A DNA stretch of 64,000 nucleotides, from positions 1-64,000 of the forward strand of contig CANNHN010000004.1 in the NCBI GenBank assembly GCA_947504725.1, read 5' to 3'. Below the pieces are notes generated by a model. That model did no database searches. It had not been told where the DNA came from and worked only from the letters and a program-made list of their open reading frames with translations. This DNA is from Bacteroidota bacterium (lineage in GTDB: Bacteria; Bacteroidota; Bacteroidia; 2-12-FULL-35-15). Position 1 is the stretch's first letter. Every line of letters starts with the position of its first letter. A program made the translations under genes and the position numbers. Below, piece by piece: positions 27,187 to 36,800 of this stretch.

Positions 27187-28275
27187 GTGAAGAATAATTA
27201 TTGTGTGATAATGGCAGGTGGCGTTGGAAGCCGTTTTTGGCCGATGAGCAAAACATCTCATCCTAAACAGTTCATGGATATTTTAGGAACCGGCAAAACA
27301 CTTTTGCAACAAACCTATAATCGTTTTTTACGTCTTTGTCCGAAAGAAAACATTTACATTGTCACCAACGAAGCATATGTTGATTTGGTAAAAGAGCAAA
27401 TCAAAGGAATTGCTTCTCAGAATATTTTGAGTGAACCGGCTCGTAAAAATACAGCTCCGTGTGTAGCATATGCCTGTTATAAAATTGCACAAATGAATCC
27501 AGATGCATTAACAGTTGTTGCTCCTTCAGATCACTTGATTGTTAAAGAAGAAACGTTTGTAAAAGCAATAAAAGCTTGTTATTTAAAAGCAGCTTCGGAA
27601 GATTGTTTGGTAACTCTTGGAATTCGCCCAAGTCGACCAGATACTGGATACGGTTATATTCAGTTTGTTGAATCTGAATCAAAAGAAAAAGACAAACGAA
27701 TTAAAAAAGTAAAAACATTTACTGAAAAGCCAGATTTAGAAATGGCAAAATTCTTTTTGCAGAGTGGCGATTTTTTATGGAATTCCGGTATTTTTATTTG
27801 GAGTGTAAAAAGTGTCATCAAAGCTTTTGAACAACATTCTCCTGATATGGATGCAATTTTTAAAGAAGGAAATGATGTATATAATACTCCTAAAGAAGCA
27901 GAATTTATTGCTAAGGCATATTCCGGTTGTAAAAATATTTCTATCGATTATGCTATTATGGAAAAAGCAGAAAATGTGTATGTTCGTTCATCCATAATTG
28001 GTTGGAGTGACTTAGGAACATGGGGCTCGTTGTATGATCACATCAAACAAGATGACAATAACAATGCTGTTGTTGGAAAAAATGTGATGTTGTACGATTC
28101 TAAAAATTGTATCGTAAATGTTTCAAAAGATAAATTGGTGGTGATGCAAGGTTTGGAAGATTACATTGTAGTTGAATCGGATGGAATCTTGTTAATCTGT
28201 AAAAAACAAGATGAACAGGAAATCAAAACATTTGTAAACGATGTTAAAGTTCACAAAGGTGATAAGTTTGTTTAA
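27187..28275 (+). CDS. Mannose-1-phosphate guanylyltransferase
   Basis: 362 aa, cytosolic. The nucleotidyltransferase signature VIMAGGVGSRFWPMSKTSHPKQFMDI spans residues 8-33. It transfers GMP from GTP to mannose-1-phosphate to give GDP-mannose for glycans and lipopolysaccharide. Other marks are VVAPSDHLI, GYGYIQF, FTEKPDLEMAKFFLQSGDFLWNSGIF and GWSDLGTWGSLYDH. There is no fused phosphomannose isomerase domain, so this is the short monofunctional form. It starts with GTG, 5 bp after the aminotransferase stop. The pairing with an SprT-like gene is common in Bacteroidota. Confidence 0.93.
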   Translation: MKNNYCVIMAGGVGSRFWPMSKTSHPKQFMDILGTGKTLLQQTYNRFLRLCPKENIYIVTNEAYVDLVKEQIKGIASQNILSEPARKNTAPCVAYACYKIAQMNPDALTVVAPSDHLIVKEETFVKAIKACYLKAASEDCLVTLGIRPSRPDTGYGYIQFVESESKEKDKRIKKVKTFTEKPDLEMAKFFLQSGDFLWNSGIFIWSVKSVIKAFEQHSPDMDAIFKEGNDVYNTPKEAEFIAKAYSGCKNISIDYAIMEKAENVYVRSSIIGWSDLGTWGSLYDHIKQDDNNNAVVGKNVMLYDSKNCIVNVSKDKLVVMQGLEDYIVVESDGILLICKKQDEQEIKTFVNDVKVHKGDKFV

Positions 28276-28952
28276 TCCACAGCCTTTCCATCAGTAAATT
28301 TTTTTCCTCTATACGCTCCTGAAAAATACACAATGAACTTCGCTCCGAAAATAGCTTGTTCTTGATTCAAGTCTGCAAAAAAAGTTAGACCCGCTCCAAC
28401 ATCATAGGTGATTTTTTTTACTGCTTCAATTTGAGCATAAATACCTGGTTTGCTAAACGGTCGAGTATAAACAGTATCACCTACCTTGGCATATCCCGTT
28501 GAATAAGACAATCCAGCGAATCCTGCAAAGTGAATATCTTTGTCTTCATATCGTTTTCCGTATCCTGCATGGAATTGATAGTTGTCGTAAAATCCAAATG
28601 ATTCTCCAGAGATAAAGGTTCCTAACTGAAAATAATGTTGTTTCAGATGAAAGTTGAAATCTAGGCCGCCAGCAAAACCAATTTTTCTTTTATATGTTAA
28701 ATTCTGATTAAACCCACCACCGACAGTTAGCCAATTGTTGTAGTAGCGCAATTTTTTATTTTTTAAAACAAATGTGCTATCAACAGGAGGAAGGCGTTTT
28801 TTCTTTTTCCCAGTTATTGTCGTTTGTGTTTCTGGAGTTTCTTCAACTATTTTATAGCGCTTACCATTTATCACTGTATCGGTTTGCGAAAAAGCAGAAG
28901 TAGCAATAAAATTAATTGCTAAGAATATCAGAAAGTAAAAATGCTTTTTCAA
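28272..28952 (-). CDS. Exported outer membrane beta-barrel-like protein
   Basis: 226 aa. Signal peptide MKKHFYFLIFLAINFIATSAFSQ. A charged linker (ETPETQTTITGKKKKRLPP) leads into a series of short amphipathic strands rich in Tyr, Phe and Gly with alternating pattern (RYYNNWLTVGGGFNQNLTYKRKIGFAGGLDFNFHLKQHYFQLGTFISG and so on), ending with KFIVYFSGAYRGKKFTDG. This is the appearance of an eight-strand outer membrane barrel. No family named. It overlaps the convergent guanylyltransferase gene by 4 bp. Confidence 0.65.
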   Translation of the reverse strand: MKKHFYFLIFLAINFIATSAFSQTDTVINGKRYKIVEETPETQTTITGKKKKRLPPVDSTFVLKNKKLRYYNNWLTVGGGFNQNLTYKRKIGFAGGLDFNFHLKQHYFQLGTFISGESFGFYDNYQFHAGYGKRYEDKDIHFAGFAGLSYSTGYAKVGDTVYTRPFSKPGIYAQIEAVKKITYDVGAGLTFFADLNQEQAIFGAKFIVYFSGAYRGKKFTDGKAVD

Positions 28953-29035
28953 AATCGTAAAAGTAATATTAAAGGGGATGATTATTGTTAACGAAGATTG
29001 TCCTACTTATAGTGTGTTGTTTCTTATTCATGTTA

Positions 29036-29134
29036 GAGATTGCTTCTCTTCGCTCGCAATGGCGTTCTTTAAAAACGTATCATTGTATTGACCGTCATTG
29101 CGAGTCCCGCATTTTCGCGGGATGTGGCAATCTT
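29036..29134. repeat. Dispersed palindrome (CATTGCGAG type)
   Basis: AGATTGCTTCTCTTCGCTCG on the left is complemented by TGCGAGTCCCGC...GCGGGATGTGGCAATCTT on the right, with a smaller CCCGCATTTTCGCGGG hairpin inside. It lies between fumC and the outer membrane protein gene. Confidence 0.7.
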
Positions 29135-29153
29135 CCCCATTAGAAAGAAAATG

Positions 29154-30551
29154 CTACTTCATTGATCCACACATATCTTCCGGTTTCACCCATTCATCAA
29201 ACTGTTCGTTGGTTACATAACCCAATTCAATAGCTGCTTCACGCAACGTTTTATTTGCTTTATGTGCTGTCTTTGCAATTTTCGCTGCTTTCTCGTAACC
29301 AATATGCGTGTTCAACGCTGTTACCAACATCAACGAATTTTCTAAATGTTGTTTTAACATTGGTAAGTTTGGTTCAATTCCTACCGCACAATTATCGTTG
29401 AAAGAAACACAAGCATCACCAATCAAACGTGCCGACTGCAATACGTTTGCAGCAATCACTGGTTTAAAAACGTTCAATTCAAAATGTCCGTTCATTCCAC
29501 CAATAGAAACAGCAACATCATTTCCCATTACCTGAGCACAAACCATTGTCAATGCTTCTGGTTGTGTAGGATTTACTTTTCCAGGCATAATTGAAGAACC
29601 CGGTTCGTTATCTGGAATAATTAATTCTCCAATTCCTGAGCGCGGACCAGAAGACAACATTCTAATATCGTTTGCAATTTTCATTAATGAAACAGCTGTA
29701 CGTTTTAATGCTCCTGATAATTCAACCATAGCATCATGTGCAGCAAGTGCTTCAAATTTATTTGGTGCAGTAACAAACGGTAAGCCTGTTAATTCTGCAA
29801 TTTTTTTCGCAACTAAAACATCGTATCCTTTTGGTGTGTTCAATCCTGTTCCTACAGCTGTTCCGCCCAATGCTAATTCACGAACCATTTCCAAAGCATT
29901 TTTAATTGCACGGATGCCATTCGTTAATTGCTGTGCATATCCTCCAAACTCTTGTCCAAGTGTTAAAGGTGTTGCATCCATAAAGTGAGTACGACCCGTT
30001 TTTACAATATTTTTAAAGTCGTTTGATTTTTTTACTAATGTATCTCTTAGTTTTTCAACTCCAGGAAGTGTAATATCCACAACTTGTTTGTAAGATGCAA
30101 TGTGCATTGCAGTTGGATAGGTATCGTTTGACGATTGTGATTTATTTACATCATCATTTGGATGCAATACTTTTTTCTCGTCTGCTAGTTTCCCACCACT
30201 CATTACATGTGCACGGTAGGCGATTACCTCATTCGCATTCATGTTGGATTGAGTTCCTGAACCCGTTTGCCAAATTACCAATGGAAACTGATCATCTAAT
30301 TTCCCTGCAATAATTTCATCACAAGCTTTTGCAATAAGGTCTTTTTTATCAGCCGATAAAACACCCAATTCACAATTAGCCATTGCAGCCGCTTTTTTCA
30401 GATAACCGAATGCATATATAATTTCCTTCGGCATACTTGCTTCAGGTCCTATTTTAAAATTGTTGCGGGAACGTTCTGTTTGTGCTCCCCAATATTTGTC
30501 GGCAGGTACTTTTACCTCGCCCATTGTGTCTGTTTCGATTCTGTATTCCAT
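29154..30551 (-). CDS. fumC: Fumarate hydratase class II
   Basis: 465 aa, the iron-independent, homotetrameric form that interconverts fumarate and L-malate in the TCA cycle. The signature loop [15 protein letters not shown] lies near residue 317. The N-terminus [32 protein letters not shown] and the active-site helix [22 protein letters not shown] are family hallmarks. The C-terminal [23 protein letters not shown] is intact. It stands alone on the minus strand, flanked by dispersed repeats, so it is probably monocistronic. Confidence 0.96.
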   Translation of the reverse strand: MEYRIETDTMGEVKVPADKYWGAQTERSRNNFKIGPEASMPKEIIYAFGYLKKAAAMANCELGVLSADKKDLIAKACDEIIAGKLDDQFPLVIWQTGSGTQSNMNANEVIAYRAHVMSGGKLADEKKVLHPNDDVNKSQSSNDTYPTAMHIASYKQVVDITLPGVEKLRDTLVKKSNDFKNIVKTGRTHFMDATPLTLGQEFGGYAQQLTNGIRAIKNALEMVRELALGGTAVGTGLNTPKGYDVLVAKKIAELTGLPFVTAPNKFEALAAHDAMVELSGALKRTAVSLMKIANDIRMLSSGPRSGIGELIIPDNEPGSSIMPGKVNPTQPEALTMVCAQVMGNDVAVSIGGMNGHFELNVFKPVIAANVLQSARLIGDACVSFNDNCAVGIEPNLPMLKQHLENSLMLVTALNTHIGYEKAAKIAKTAHKANKTLREAAIELGYVTNEQFDEWVKPEDMCGSMK

Positions 30552-30638
30552 AATAGTGATAGAGTGATAAGGTTATAATGTAATAGTGTTGATTAATTTA
30601 GATTCAAATTTAAGGTTTTTTTGATGAGGATTAGTATG

Positions 30639-30867
30639 GGAACGCAGATTTCTTATGATGGTTATGATAAGGTATGATTTTAAGGGGTTTCTTGTAATCA
30701 TAAGATACTCCATTCCCCTCTTGAGAGGAGCTAGGCCTGCCTGCCGGACAGGCAGGGGTGTGTATTGGTTAATTATAATTAAGATAAAATATGTTTATAT
30801 AAATCATAATTTATTTCACTATTGTTTTATCCTTTTAATCATAAAAATCATAAGAAATCTGCGTTCC
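30639..30867. repeat. MITE-like element with 21-bp perfect inverted ends
   Basis: The outer arms contain GAACGCAGATTTCTTATGAT (30639-30659, preceded by one G) and its exact complement at 30847-30867. Inside lie two smaller palindromes: CCCCTCTTGAGAGGAG near 30714 and CCTGCCTGCCGGACAGGCAGG at about 30736-30756. The 229-bp unit has no convincing coding potential. It fills most of the 361-base gap between fumC and the transposase. Similar ATCATAAGAAATCTGCGTTCC ends are frequent in Bacteroidota genomes. Confidence 0.75.
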
Positions 30868-30912
30868 TATTCTCGCTTTCTGCGTATCACTCTCAAACCA
30901 AAACCAAATTTC

Positions 30913-32214
30913 ATGAGACAAAAATATGATAGTTCTGTAGTATTTCTTTATGCTACTGGCAACGAAGCTTTACTTCCAAAAGAATTCAGGCAACAAATAC
31001 CTTACACTACTATTTCTTCCTGGCGAAAGGCGGATTATAGTTCTTACATTGGAAATGAATTTCGGTATTTTTTTGATGAGGCTTTTGAAGGCGCTGAATT
31101 GAAATTTAATTACAGAAAACAAAAACGCGCTTTGATTGCTTTTGCCAGATCTTGGCTTACGCTTTCTGTTTTTCTTAAACCGGTATTGAAAAAGGCTGGA
31201 AAGGATAAAACACTTCGAAAAAAACTTCTTCATGCAATTGAATGCATGAAGGAACATTTAGGAACGGAGAAGACTATTAAATTATTAGGAATCACAAAAT
31301 CCCAATATCGTCAGTGGATTTTGGAAGAACAGTTTTCATGTTTTGATTCTTCAACTGCACTTTGTGTGAAACGTTATCCGCACCAATTGGCAAATAAAGA
31401 AATTCAAAAAATAAAAAAAATGCTTCTTGATCCAGAGTTGGCTCATTGGCCTATTCTGTCCATCGCTGCGTTTGGCTTGCGCGAAGGAAAAATCATTGCG
31501 AGTTTGTACAGTTGGTATAAGTATGCTAAACTTTATGGTGTTACCCGACCGTTTTCCAGAAAGGATCAAAAGAAAATTGGTTTGATTGCAACTTATCCGA
31601 ACGAATATTTACATGCAGACCTCACTGAATTAATTGTTGGTGGAAAGAAAGCTTATATGTCGGTGGTGATGGACAACTATTCGAAAATGATTCTTGGATT
31701 TCATATCGGAAGAAGAAAAACTGCGCATCTCTCATTAGTAGCTTTACGTAAAGCGATTGAAGTGATACTTAAGCATCCAAATCACTCTCATATTTTCTTA
31801 GTAACTGATGGCGGAAAAGAAAACCATAATAAGCTGATGGAAGAATTTATTAGGAAATCCAAGACACATAAACTCACTAAGATAAGAGCGCTGAAGGAAA
31901 TTCAATTTTCGAATTCACCAGTTGAAGCAGTTCATAAGATTATGAAAGGGCGTTATCTCCCAAAACAGATATTCGCTACTATGAAAAGTTTAAAAGAATA
32001 CCTCGATTGGGCCGTGCACGATTATAATGAGCTTCGACCTCACTATCGGCATAGTCCGAGAACTCCTTATGAAGCCTATTTCAATATTCCTTTAAAATTT
32101 GATCTTAAGAAGAGGAGAAGGAATGCGGTGGTAAAAAGAGTTAAAAAAAATTCCTGTTCGAAATGCATTCAGTGTAAATTGGGACCGAGATTAAAAGACT
32201 GTTGTTCAGCATAA
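30913..32214 (+). CDS. DDE integrase-core transposase
   Basis: 433 aa from the ATG at 30913 (MRQKYDSSVVFLY); the open frame continues upstream only through the MITE-like repeat. After a helical DNA-binding half (helix-turn-helix-like TEKTIKLLGITKSQYRQWI near residue 120) comes an rve/RNase H-type core. D1 is in YLHADLTEL near residue 235, D2 in FLVTDGGKENHNKL near 300, and E in SNSPVEAVHKIMK near 338. The tail is Cys-rich (SCSKCIQCKL ... LKDCC), possibly a small metal-binding knuckle. I found no matching terminal repeats immediately flanking the gene. It sits 23 bp outside the att-like site of the island. Confidence 0.8.
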   Translation: MRQKYDSSVVFLYATGNEALLPKEFRQQIPYTTISSWRKADYSSYIGNEFRYFFDEAFEGAELKFNYRKQKRALIAFARSWLTLSVFLKPVLKKAGKDKTLRKKLLHAIECMKEHLGTEKTIKLLGITKSQYRQWILEEQFSCFDSSTALCVKRYPHQLANKEIQKIKKMLLDPELAHWPILSIAAFGLREGKIIASLYSWYKYAKLYGVTRPFSRKDQKKIGLIATYPNEYLHADLTELIVGGKKAYMSVVMDNYSKMILGFHIGRRKTAHLSLVALRKAIEVILKHPNHSHIFLVTDGGKENHNKLMEEFIRKSKTHKLTKIRALKEIQFSNSPVEAVHKIMKGRYLPKQIFATMKSLKEYLDWAVHDYNELRPHYRHSPRTPYEAYFNIPLKFDLKKRRRNAVVKRVKKNSCSKCIQCKLGPRLKDCCSA

Positions 32215-32237
32215 TAGTTTTTTTGACTATCTTAGAC

Positions 32238-32273
32238 CTACGAATGAACGTAGTTTTACTTTCAGAAAAACCC
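32238..32273 (-). repeat. Att-like element end, copy 3 (left end of cargo island)
   Basis: Core CTACG (32238-32242), AATGAA (32243-32248), CGTAG (32249-32253). The inner 24-bp arm 32249-32272 is the exact reverse complement of 43771-43794. The outer side is ACCTACG. No direct target duplication flanks the two island ends. Confidence 0.75.
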
Positions 32274-32299
32274 GAAATGCAGTGGGAAAGGGTGAAAAT

Positions 32300-32324
32300 T
32301 CAGGTTCGATCCCCCTACGGGCTA
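32300..32324 (+). other. tRNA T-arm-like fragment
   Basis: GGTTCGATCCCCCTACGGGC resembles the TTCGATC loop and 3' acceptor side of a tRNA, but the 5' side of the T stem does not pair beyond two bases and no tRNA body lies upstream. It could be a scar of an earlier integration at a tRNA gene. The last codons and stop of the tyrosinase gene fall within it. It may be chance. Confidence 0.3.
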
Positions 32325-32974
32325 CAGTGCTGATTATAATAAGTGGGGCTTTGCCATACAGCCCATTGTCTATCAATATTTGTATGATGAGCCCAAAATA
32401 TCGGATCAAATGCCGCACGCGGCACAGAAGACATTTCACCACGATTTGCACCGCCTGCACCAACCCAAACATGAATGCTTCCGTGAGGTCCTTCTATTGC
32501 ACTATTAAATGATTCATAAGTATTGTTCTTGTATGCCAGTTTAGCAGAATCACTTATACTTTTTAATTGTTCAACTCTCCCAGGAAATCTTTTTGTTTTT
32601 CTGCTTCGATCTTCAATCGGTCCATTATACAAGGAATTTTCCTCAGTTACTCCTGATTGTAAATTGTAAAACTGATCGTTATATCCATCTGGTATACCAG
32701 TCTGCAGGCTTTCCATTGAAGTCCAATCCCAATACGGTAAATTTACAGAGCTGTCAATTTTTTTTAGTTCTGATTCGAATTTGAAAATATAGTATCTGTG
32801 CCATGGTAAAAATAAGAAACTTCCATGTGGACAAAGAGCTTTAGGGATCCCATGGTATCCGGCCATATCAATATAACTGAACTCTCCAATTTTTTCCTGG
32901 AAAGTCTTCATTGCTATTCTCAATTTATTGAGTTCGTCTGAAGTGTAGTTTCTGATATCTTTTCTTATGTTCAT
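32315..32974 (-). CDS. Tyrosinase-family copper protein
   Basis: 219 aa, no signal peptide. The two type-3 copper sites are complete: CuA ligands His41, His50 and His59 (AGYHGIP, CPHGS, LPWHRYY), and CuB ligands His164, His168 and His196 (GPHGSIHVWVG, FDPIFWAHHTNIDRQW). A Cys at 48, two residues before His50, could form a thioether. Tyrosinases hydroxylate phenols and oxidise catechols to quinones. The chain stops soon after CuB (WAVWQSPTYYNQHCSP), shorter than most family members, and the stop codon lies in the tRNA-like fragment, so the C-terminus may be truncated. It is last in the island's gene cluster. With no export signal it may act inside the cell or be carried by a partner. Confidence 0.88.
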   Translation of the reverse strand: MNIRKDIRNYTSDELNKLRIAMKTFQEKIGEFSYIDMAGYHGIPKALCPHGSFLFLPWHRYYIFKFESELKKIDSSVNLPYWDWTSMESLQTGIPDGYNDQFYNLQSGVTEENSLYNGPIEDRSRKTKRFPGRVEQLKSISDSAKLAYKNNTYESFNSAIEGPHGSIHVWVGAGGANRGEMSSVPRAAFDPIFWAHHTNIDRQWAVWQSPTYYNQHCSP

Positions 32975-33093
32975 ATATCTAATTTTGAAATTTCACATTT
33001 TATTTCTTCATTTCTGGTCCAACCAATTCTTAAACAATCAGAATCGATTGGTCCAGAGCAGAATTGCTGAACAGATCAACAGGCCCGTGAAGT

Positions 33094-33813
33094 TTATTTA
33101 TGTTTATCTTTTGAGAAAGAAAAGTCGGGAGATGCCCAATTTAGATCTACATTTCCTGCGATGCCATTAACTGAACCTTTTTCTGACCATTGCCACATAA
33201 GCCATTCAGTCCATCCTACTGGCAATGTTGGTTTTTGAGTTTGATAATGAGCCAACCACAATGGGTAATTCCCAAGCGTGTGGGTTGAAGGTAGATTGTC
33301 ATTTAAAAAAGACGGACCTCCATAAATAATTAGAGGCTCAGTACTATATGTTTCAAACTCTGCTATAAAAGCAAGGATCCATTGTAAATAGTCAGCTTTT
33401 TTTAATGCATCCTTATTTTTTTCCAAATCTAAAACATAAGCTTTTGCCAATGTTGGCTTTGGTAGTTTTCTAAGAGCCGCAATAAAATATTTAGCTTCAG
33501 TAACTGCATCTCCTTCTTTGTTTTCCGGAAATGCAAAGTGATAATAACCAAAAGGTAAGCCGACTCTTTTAGCCTCTTTTGCATTCGTTTCTGCTTTGAG
33601 ATCTGATATTGTCGCACCTTCTGTGGTTTTTATGTAAACAAAACGTATTGGTTCATTCGGAATAACAACTTTACTCACTTTGTCCCAATCTATTGCCCCT
33701 TGATGATGGGAAACATCAATTCCTTTCTTAAAATTGTTTAAATCTATAAATTCAAGCTCTGTTTTAAGTAGTTTGTTTTTTGGTGCTTTGTTTTTTACTG
33801 CTGTTTTTTTCAT
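33094..33813 (-). CDS. Glycoside hydrolase family 25 lysozyme-like protein
   Basis: 239 aa. The GH25 start GIDVSHHQGAIDWDKV places Asp33, and the catalytic pair DxE is seen at Asp129 and Glu131 (AYVLDLEKN). FVYIKTTEGAT and LPFGYYHFAFP are further family strands, and LMWQWSEKG near residue 210 with VDLNWA closes the barrel. GH25 enzymes cleave the N-acetylmuramic acid to N-acetylglucosamine bond of peptidoglycan. There is no signal peptide; the N-terminus is basic (MKKTAVKNKAPKNKLLK). It lies 12 bp after the 1463-aa gene and so is co-transcribed with it. It could be an effector or release enzyme delivered by another route. Confidence 0.88.
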   Translation of the reverse strand: MKKTAVKNKAPKNKLLKTELEFIDLNNFKKGIDVSHHQGAIDWDKVSKVVIPNEPIRFVYIKTTEGATISDLKAETNAKEAKRVGLPFGYYHFAFPENKEGDAVTEAKYFIAALRKLPKPTLAKAYVLDLEKNKDALKKADYLQWILAFIAEFETYSTEPLIIYGGPSFLNDNLPSTHTLGNYPLWLAHYQTQKPTLPVGWTEWLMWQWSEKGSVNGIAGNVDLNWASPDFSFSKDKHK

Positions 33814-33825
33814 ATTATTTAGTTT

Positions 33826-36800
33826 TTAAATTGTGAAAACATTTGAAAGAACAATTCGACTGTTTTTGTTTTCGATTATATTATCATAATTGGTATCATT
33901 ATCATTACCCCAATCCTCTGTTTCAATAATTACAACCTGGTATTCAGTATTTGAATAGTTGATATAGTGTAGTTTTTCATTTTCTGCTCCGGGAAGATTC
34001 GATAGTTTTAAAAAGGCCGACCTATCATTCTCTTTTTCTTTATCTGCAACATCCCATTTTATTGTACCTGATTTTCTATGACGGACAACTGCATAAAATT
34101 TTGAGAGATTTTCTGAAGGATCACCTTTCAAAGTTGTAATGTCGAATTGAAGCTTGGGCTGGATAAACCATTTCCCATAATCTATTGTTATGGTTCTGCT
34201 ACCCATGATATAAGCATACCGTGATTTAAATGTCTCGGAAATTCTGCAATCTTTGGAAATATCGTATTCTCCTTCAATATTATAATTAGATGAGTTCTCC
34301 TGATAATGTACAAGGAAAAATTTCAGGAACGGACTATGCAATTCTTTTCCTGATGCATCATTAATGTCGAGTTGAGCATCCACATACCAAAGGTTAAGTG
34401 ATTTATCAAACTTAGGAAGGTAGGTCATTATACCAAGTTCTTTAACATATTTTGGACTAAAATCTTCAAGATCCCCCAATTTATTACCTGCCATATCTGT
34501 TAAGTCAAACGGATCATTAATGTCGAAGTTAGATCTTGCCAATAATACTCCTTCATTTCTATTCAAGCCGTCATAAGGTTTTACCGTATCTGACAAAACA
34601 TCTCTTCCAACCATTGATACTAGGCCATTCCCAACAAAATAATCATTGTACTTGCTTTCTACTTCATTAACTACAAATCCAATTCTTTCTCCTTGTCCGG
34701 AAGTTAGTCTTCCTCGTTCAAAGAAAAATCTCAACCTGTTCATTGTGATTTTCCGTACATCTGAATTACCTTCTTTCCAATCTTCAATTACAGAAACAAG
34801 TGTAATATTTTTATCTGCAATTATTGGAAGACCAGGTTTTTTGCTGTTTAATATTTTAACATGGAATGGTTCATATGACAACCTGTTAAAGGTTTCTGCT
34901 GATGATTCATAAGACGTTTGGAGTTTTATTTTGTTTTCCTTATTGTCTTCAATTACACCCCATGTTTTAGGATAATAAGCAGTAAACTTTGATTTATTTT
35001 TTATCCAGAATATTTTTTCAACAAATTTTGTTTCTTTGATATCATAATTCAGATTCACGGTTACGGAATAATTTTTTGAATCATTATTATCATCTGCAAT
35101 TTTATGAATGCTGCTTTCCCAAGTGCCGAGTTGCTTTTGAACATCAACGCTAGTTTCAAATATTGCGGGCATTTCGGTATGATCATTCAGGTTTGATTCA
35201 AAATGATCGAGATTAACTTTATTCACAGGGTTGAGAGGTGTCCAGCTATCGTTGACGGTGGTGACATGTTTAGGGTCATCCTTGTACTCTTCCCACTTTG
35301 CATAGATCTCGACATTTCCTGTAGGCATTGTTTCATCAATGAAACGAACAATTCCTGCTTCGTCTTTGTAAATATTTATTTGTTCCAAATGGACCGCGCC
35401 TTCATAAGAGACAATTGTCTTGTCTTTTTGCTTAATACATTTAAGTGTATTCATGAATTTAGGGCGAACCAACGGACGTTGAATGGCATGGATCATACTG
35501 AATTCAAGAGGTGGTGTTAACAGATCATTATTACCATATCTGGTAAAATCATTGTAGTTGCCGTATGTTTCAAATTCAGCCTCGTATTTTTCGTTCAGGA
35601 TCGTTCTTGCAGTAACAAAAATTTCCTGTCCTTTTTCCAGATGGATTACAATTTCCTCTCCGACAGTATTAAAAGTCAGTAATTCTCTGTTAGTATGATC
35701 ATAATCCTTCAAAATAATTTTCCAGGCATTTATGTTAGGATATTTCCCAGTGAAATAAAATTCAAGCTGCTCATACTTTTCATAGTTTTCAGCTTTGATA
35801 GTGCGTTCCTTGTTTTTATAAAATTCAAATCTGAATCCTTTACTTAAAGGATCCGGTAAATAATTTATATTACAATTGCCGGAATAAGCATCTCTCATCC
35901 TTGTAGAACCCTTAATGGATTCTTCCAGATCATACTTCCAATATGTTGGTTCTTCACCAATTTTTTTAGGCTTTTCTTTTGGAACCCAGTTTCCGTTCAT
36001 ATCCGTGAACATAACGACTTCATCTTCGATTGCAGGGAAGTGATATTTCATGTACCAATTATATGATTCAATAAGATCCATCCCTGTTTTTCCGTCTTTC
36101 TTAAAAAGTTTATTATGCCAGAAAGCTTGCTGAAAAGAAATTGCAGGTGGCAAAATGTGTCTTACAGAAGTTTGAGTGGTTTTATATATTTTGTCATTGT
36201 CAGCTCTACTGCAATTGCGAATAACAAGATGAGTCAAGGATTCACCTTCTCTTAAGCATTCAGGCTCTCCTTTTTCATTCACTAGTTTTTCCTGAAGATA
36301 AAGCTCAATGGGTTTAACCGGTTCATTTCTTTTAAAGGTGAAATCATCAACAACAATAAAATTTGATTGTATTTTCGTTAAAAACTTCGGGTCAATAGCA
36401 AAACCATTTTTGTATTCAGGAACAGCCAATATTTGAATGTTTTTTCCAAACAACAATTTTTTATTTTTAATATCAGAAGAAGAATATTCGAATAAAAGTG
36501 GAACAATTTTTTTGTTTGTGTTCAACTTAACAATTGCTTTTTTCTTTTCCGTTTCAGTTAGTGTATTTGTATATTCTACGCCTAACGTTTCATAATCCTC
36601 CATAAAAAATTTGCTCATTGATTCAAGAACAAGTTTAGTCGATGGAGTGGTAGAACCTTCATCAACTATAGCCTCAAAATTTTCCTCTTTTTCCTGGTTT
36701 GAAAAGGCACTTGGCATTCCAATGTTTTCACCTGACCAGGTTAATAACGCCTGGTCTAGGATTACTTTTTTCTTGAGTACTTCTTCTTTGGCACCAGTAG

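Noticed and set aside
30639-30867. The 21-bp inverted repeats as the two ends of the transposase's own IS
   Set aside because: Both arms lie upstream of the transposase gene; no third copy was found after its stop codon.
31351-31569. Minus-strand ORF within the transposase
   Set aside because: Shadow of the transposase coding frame; no signal, family or start context.
32281-32340. A complete tRNA gene
   Set aside because: Only a T-loop-like sequence and part of an acceptor 3' strand are present; the T stem does not pair and there are no anticodon or D arms upstream.
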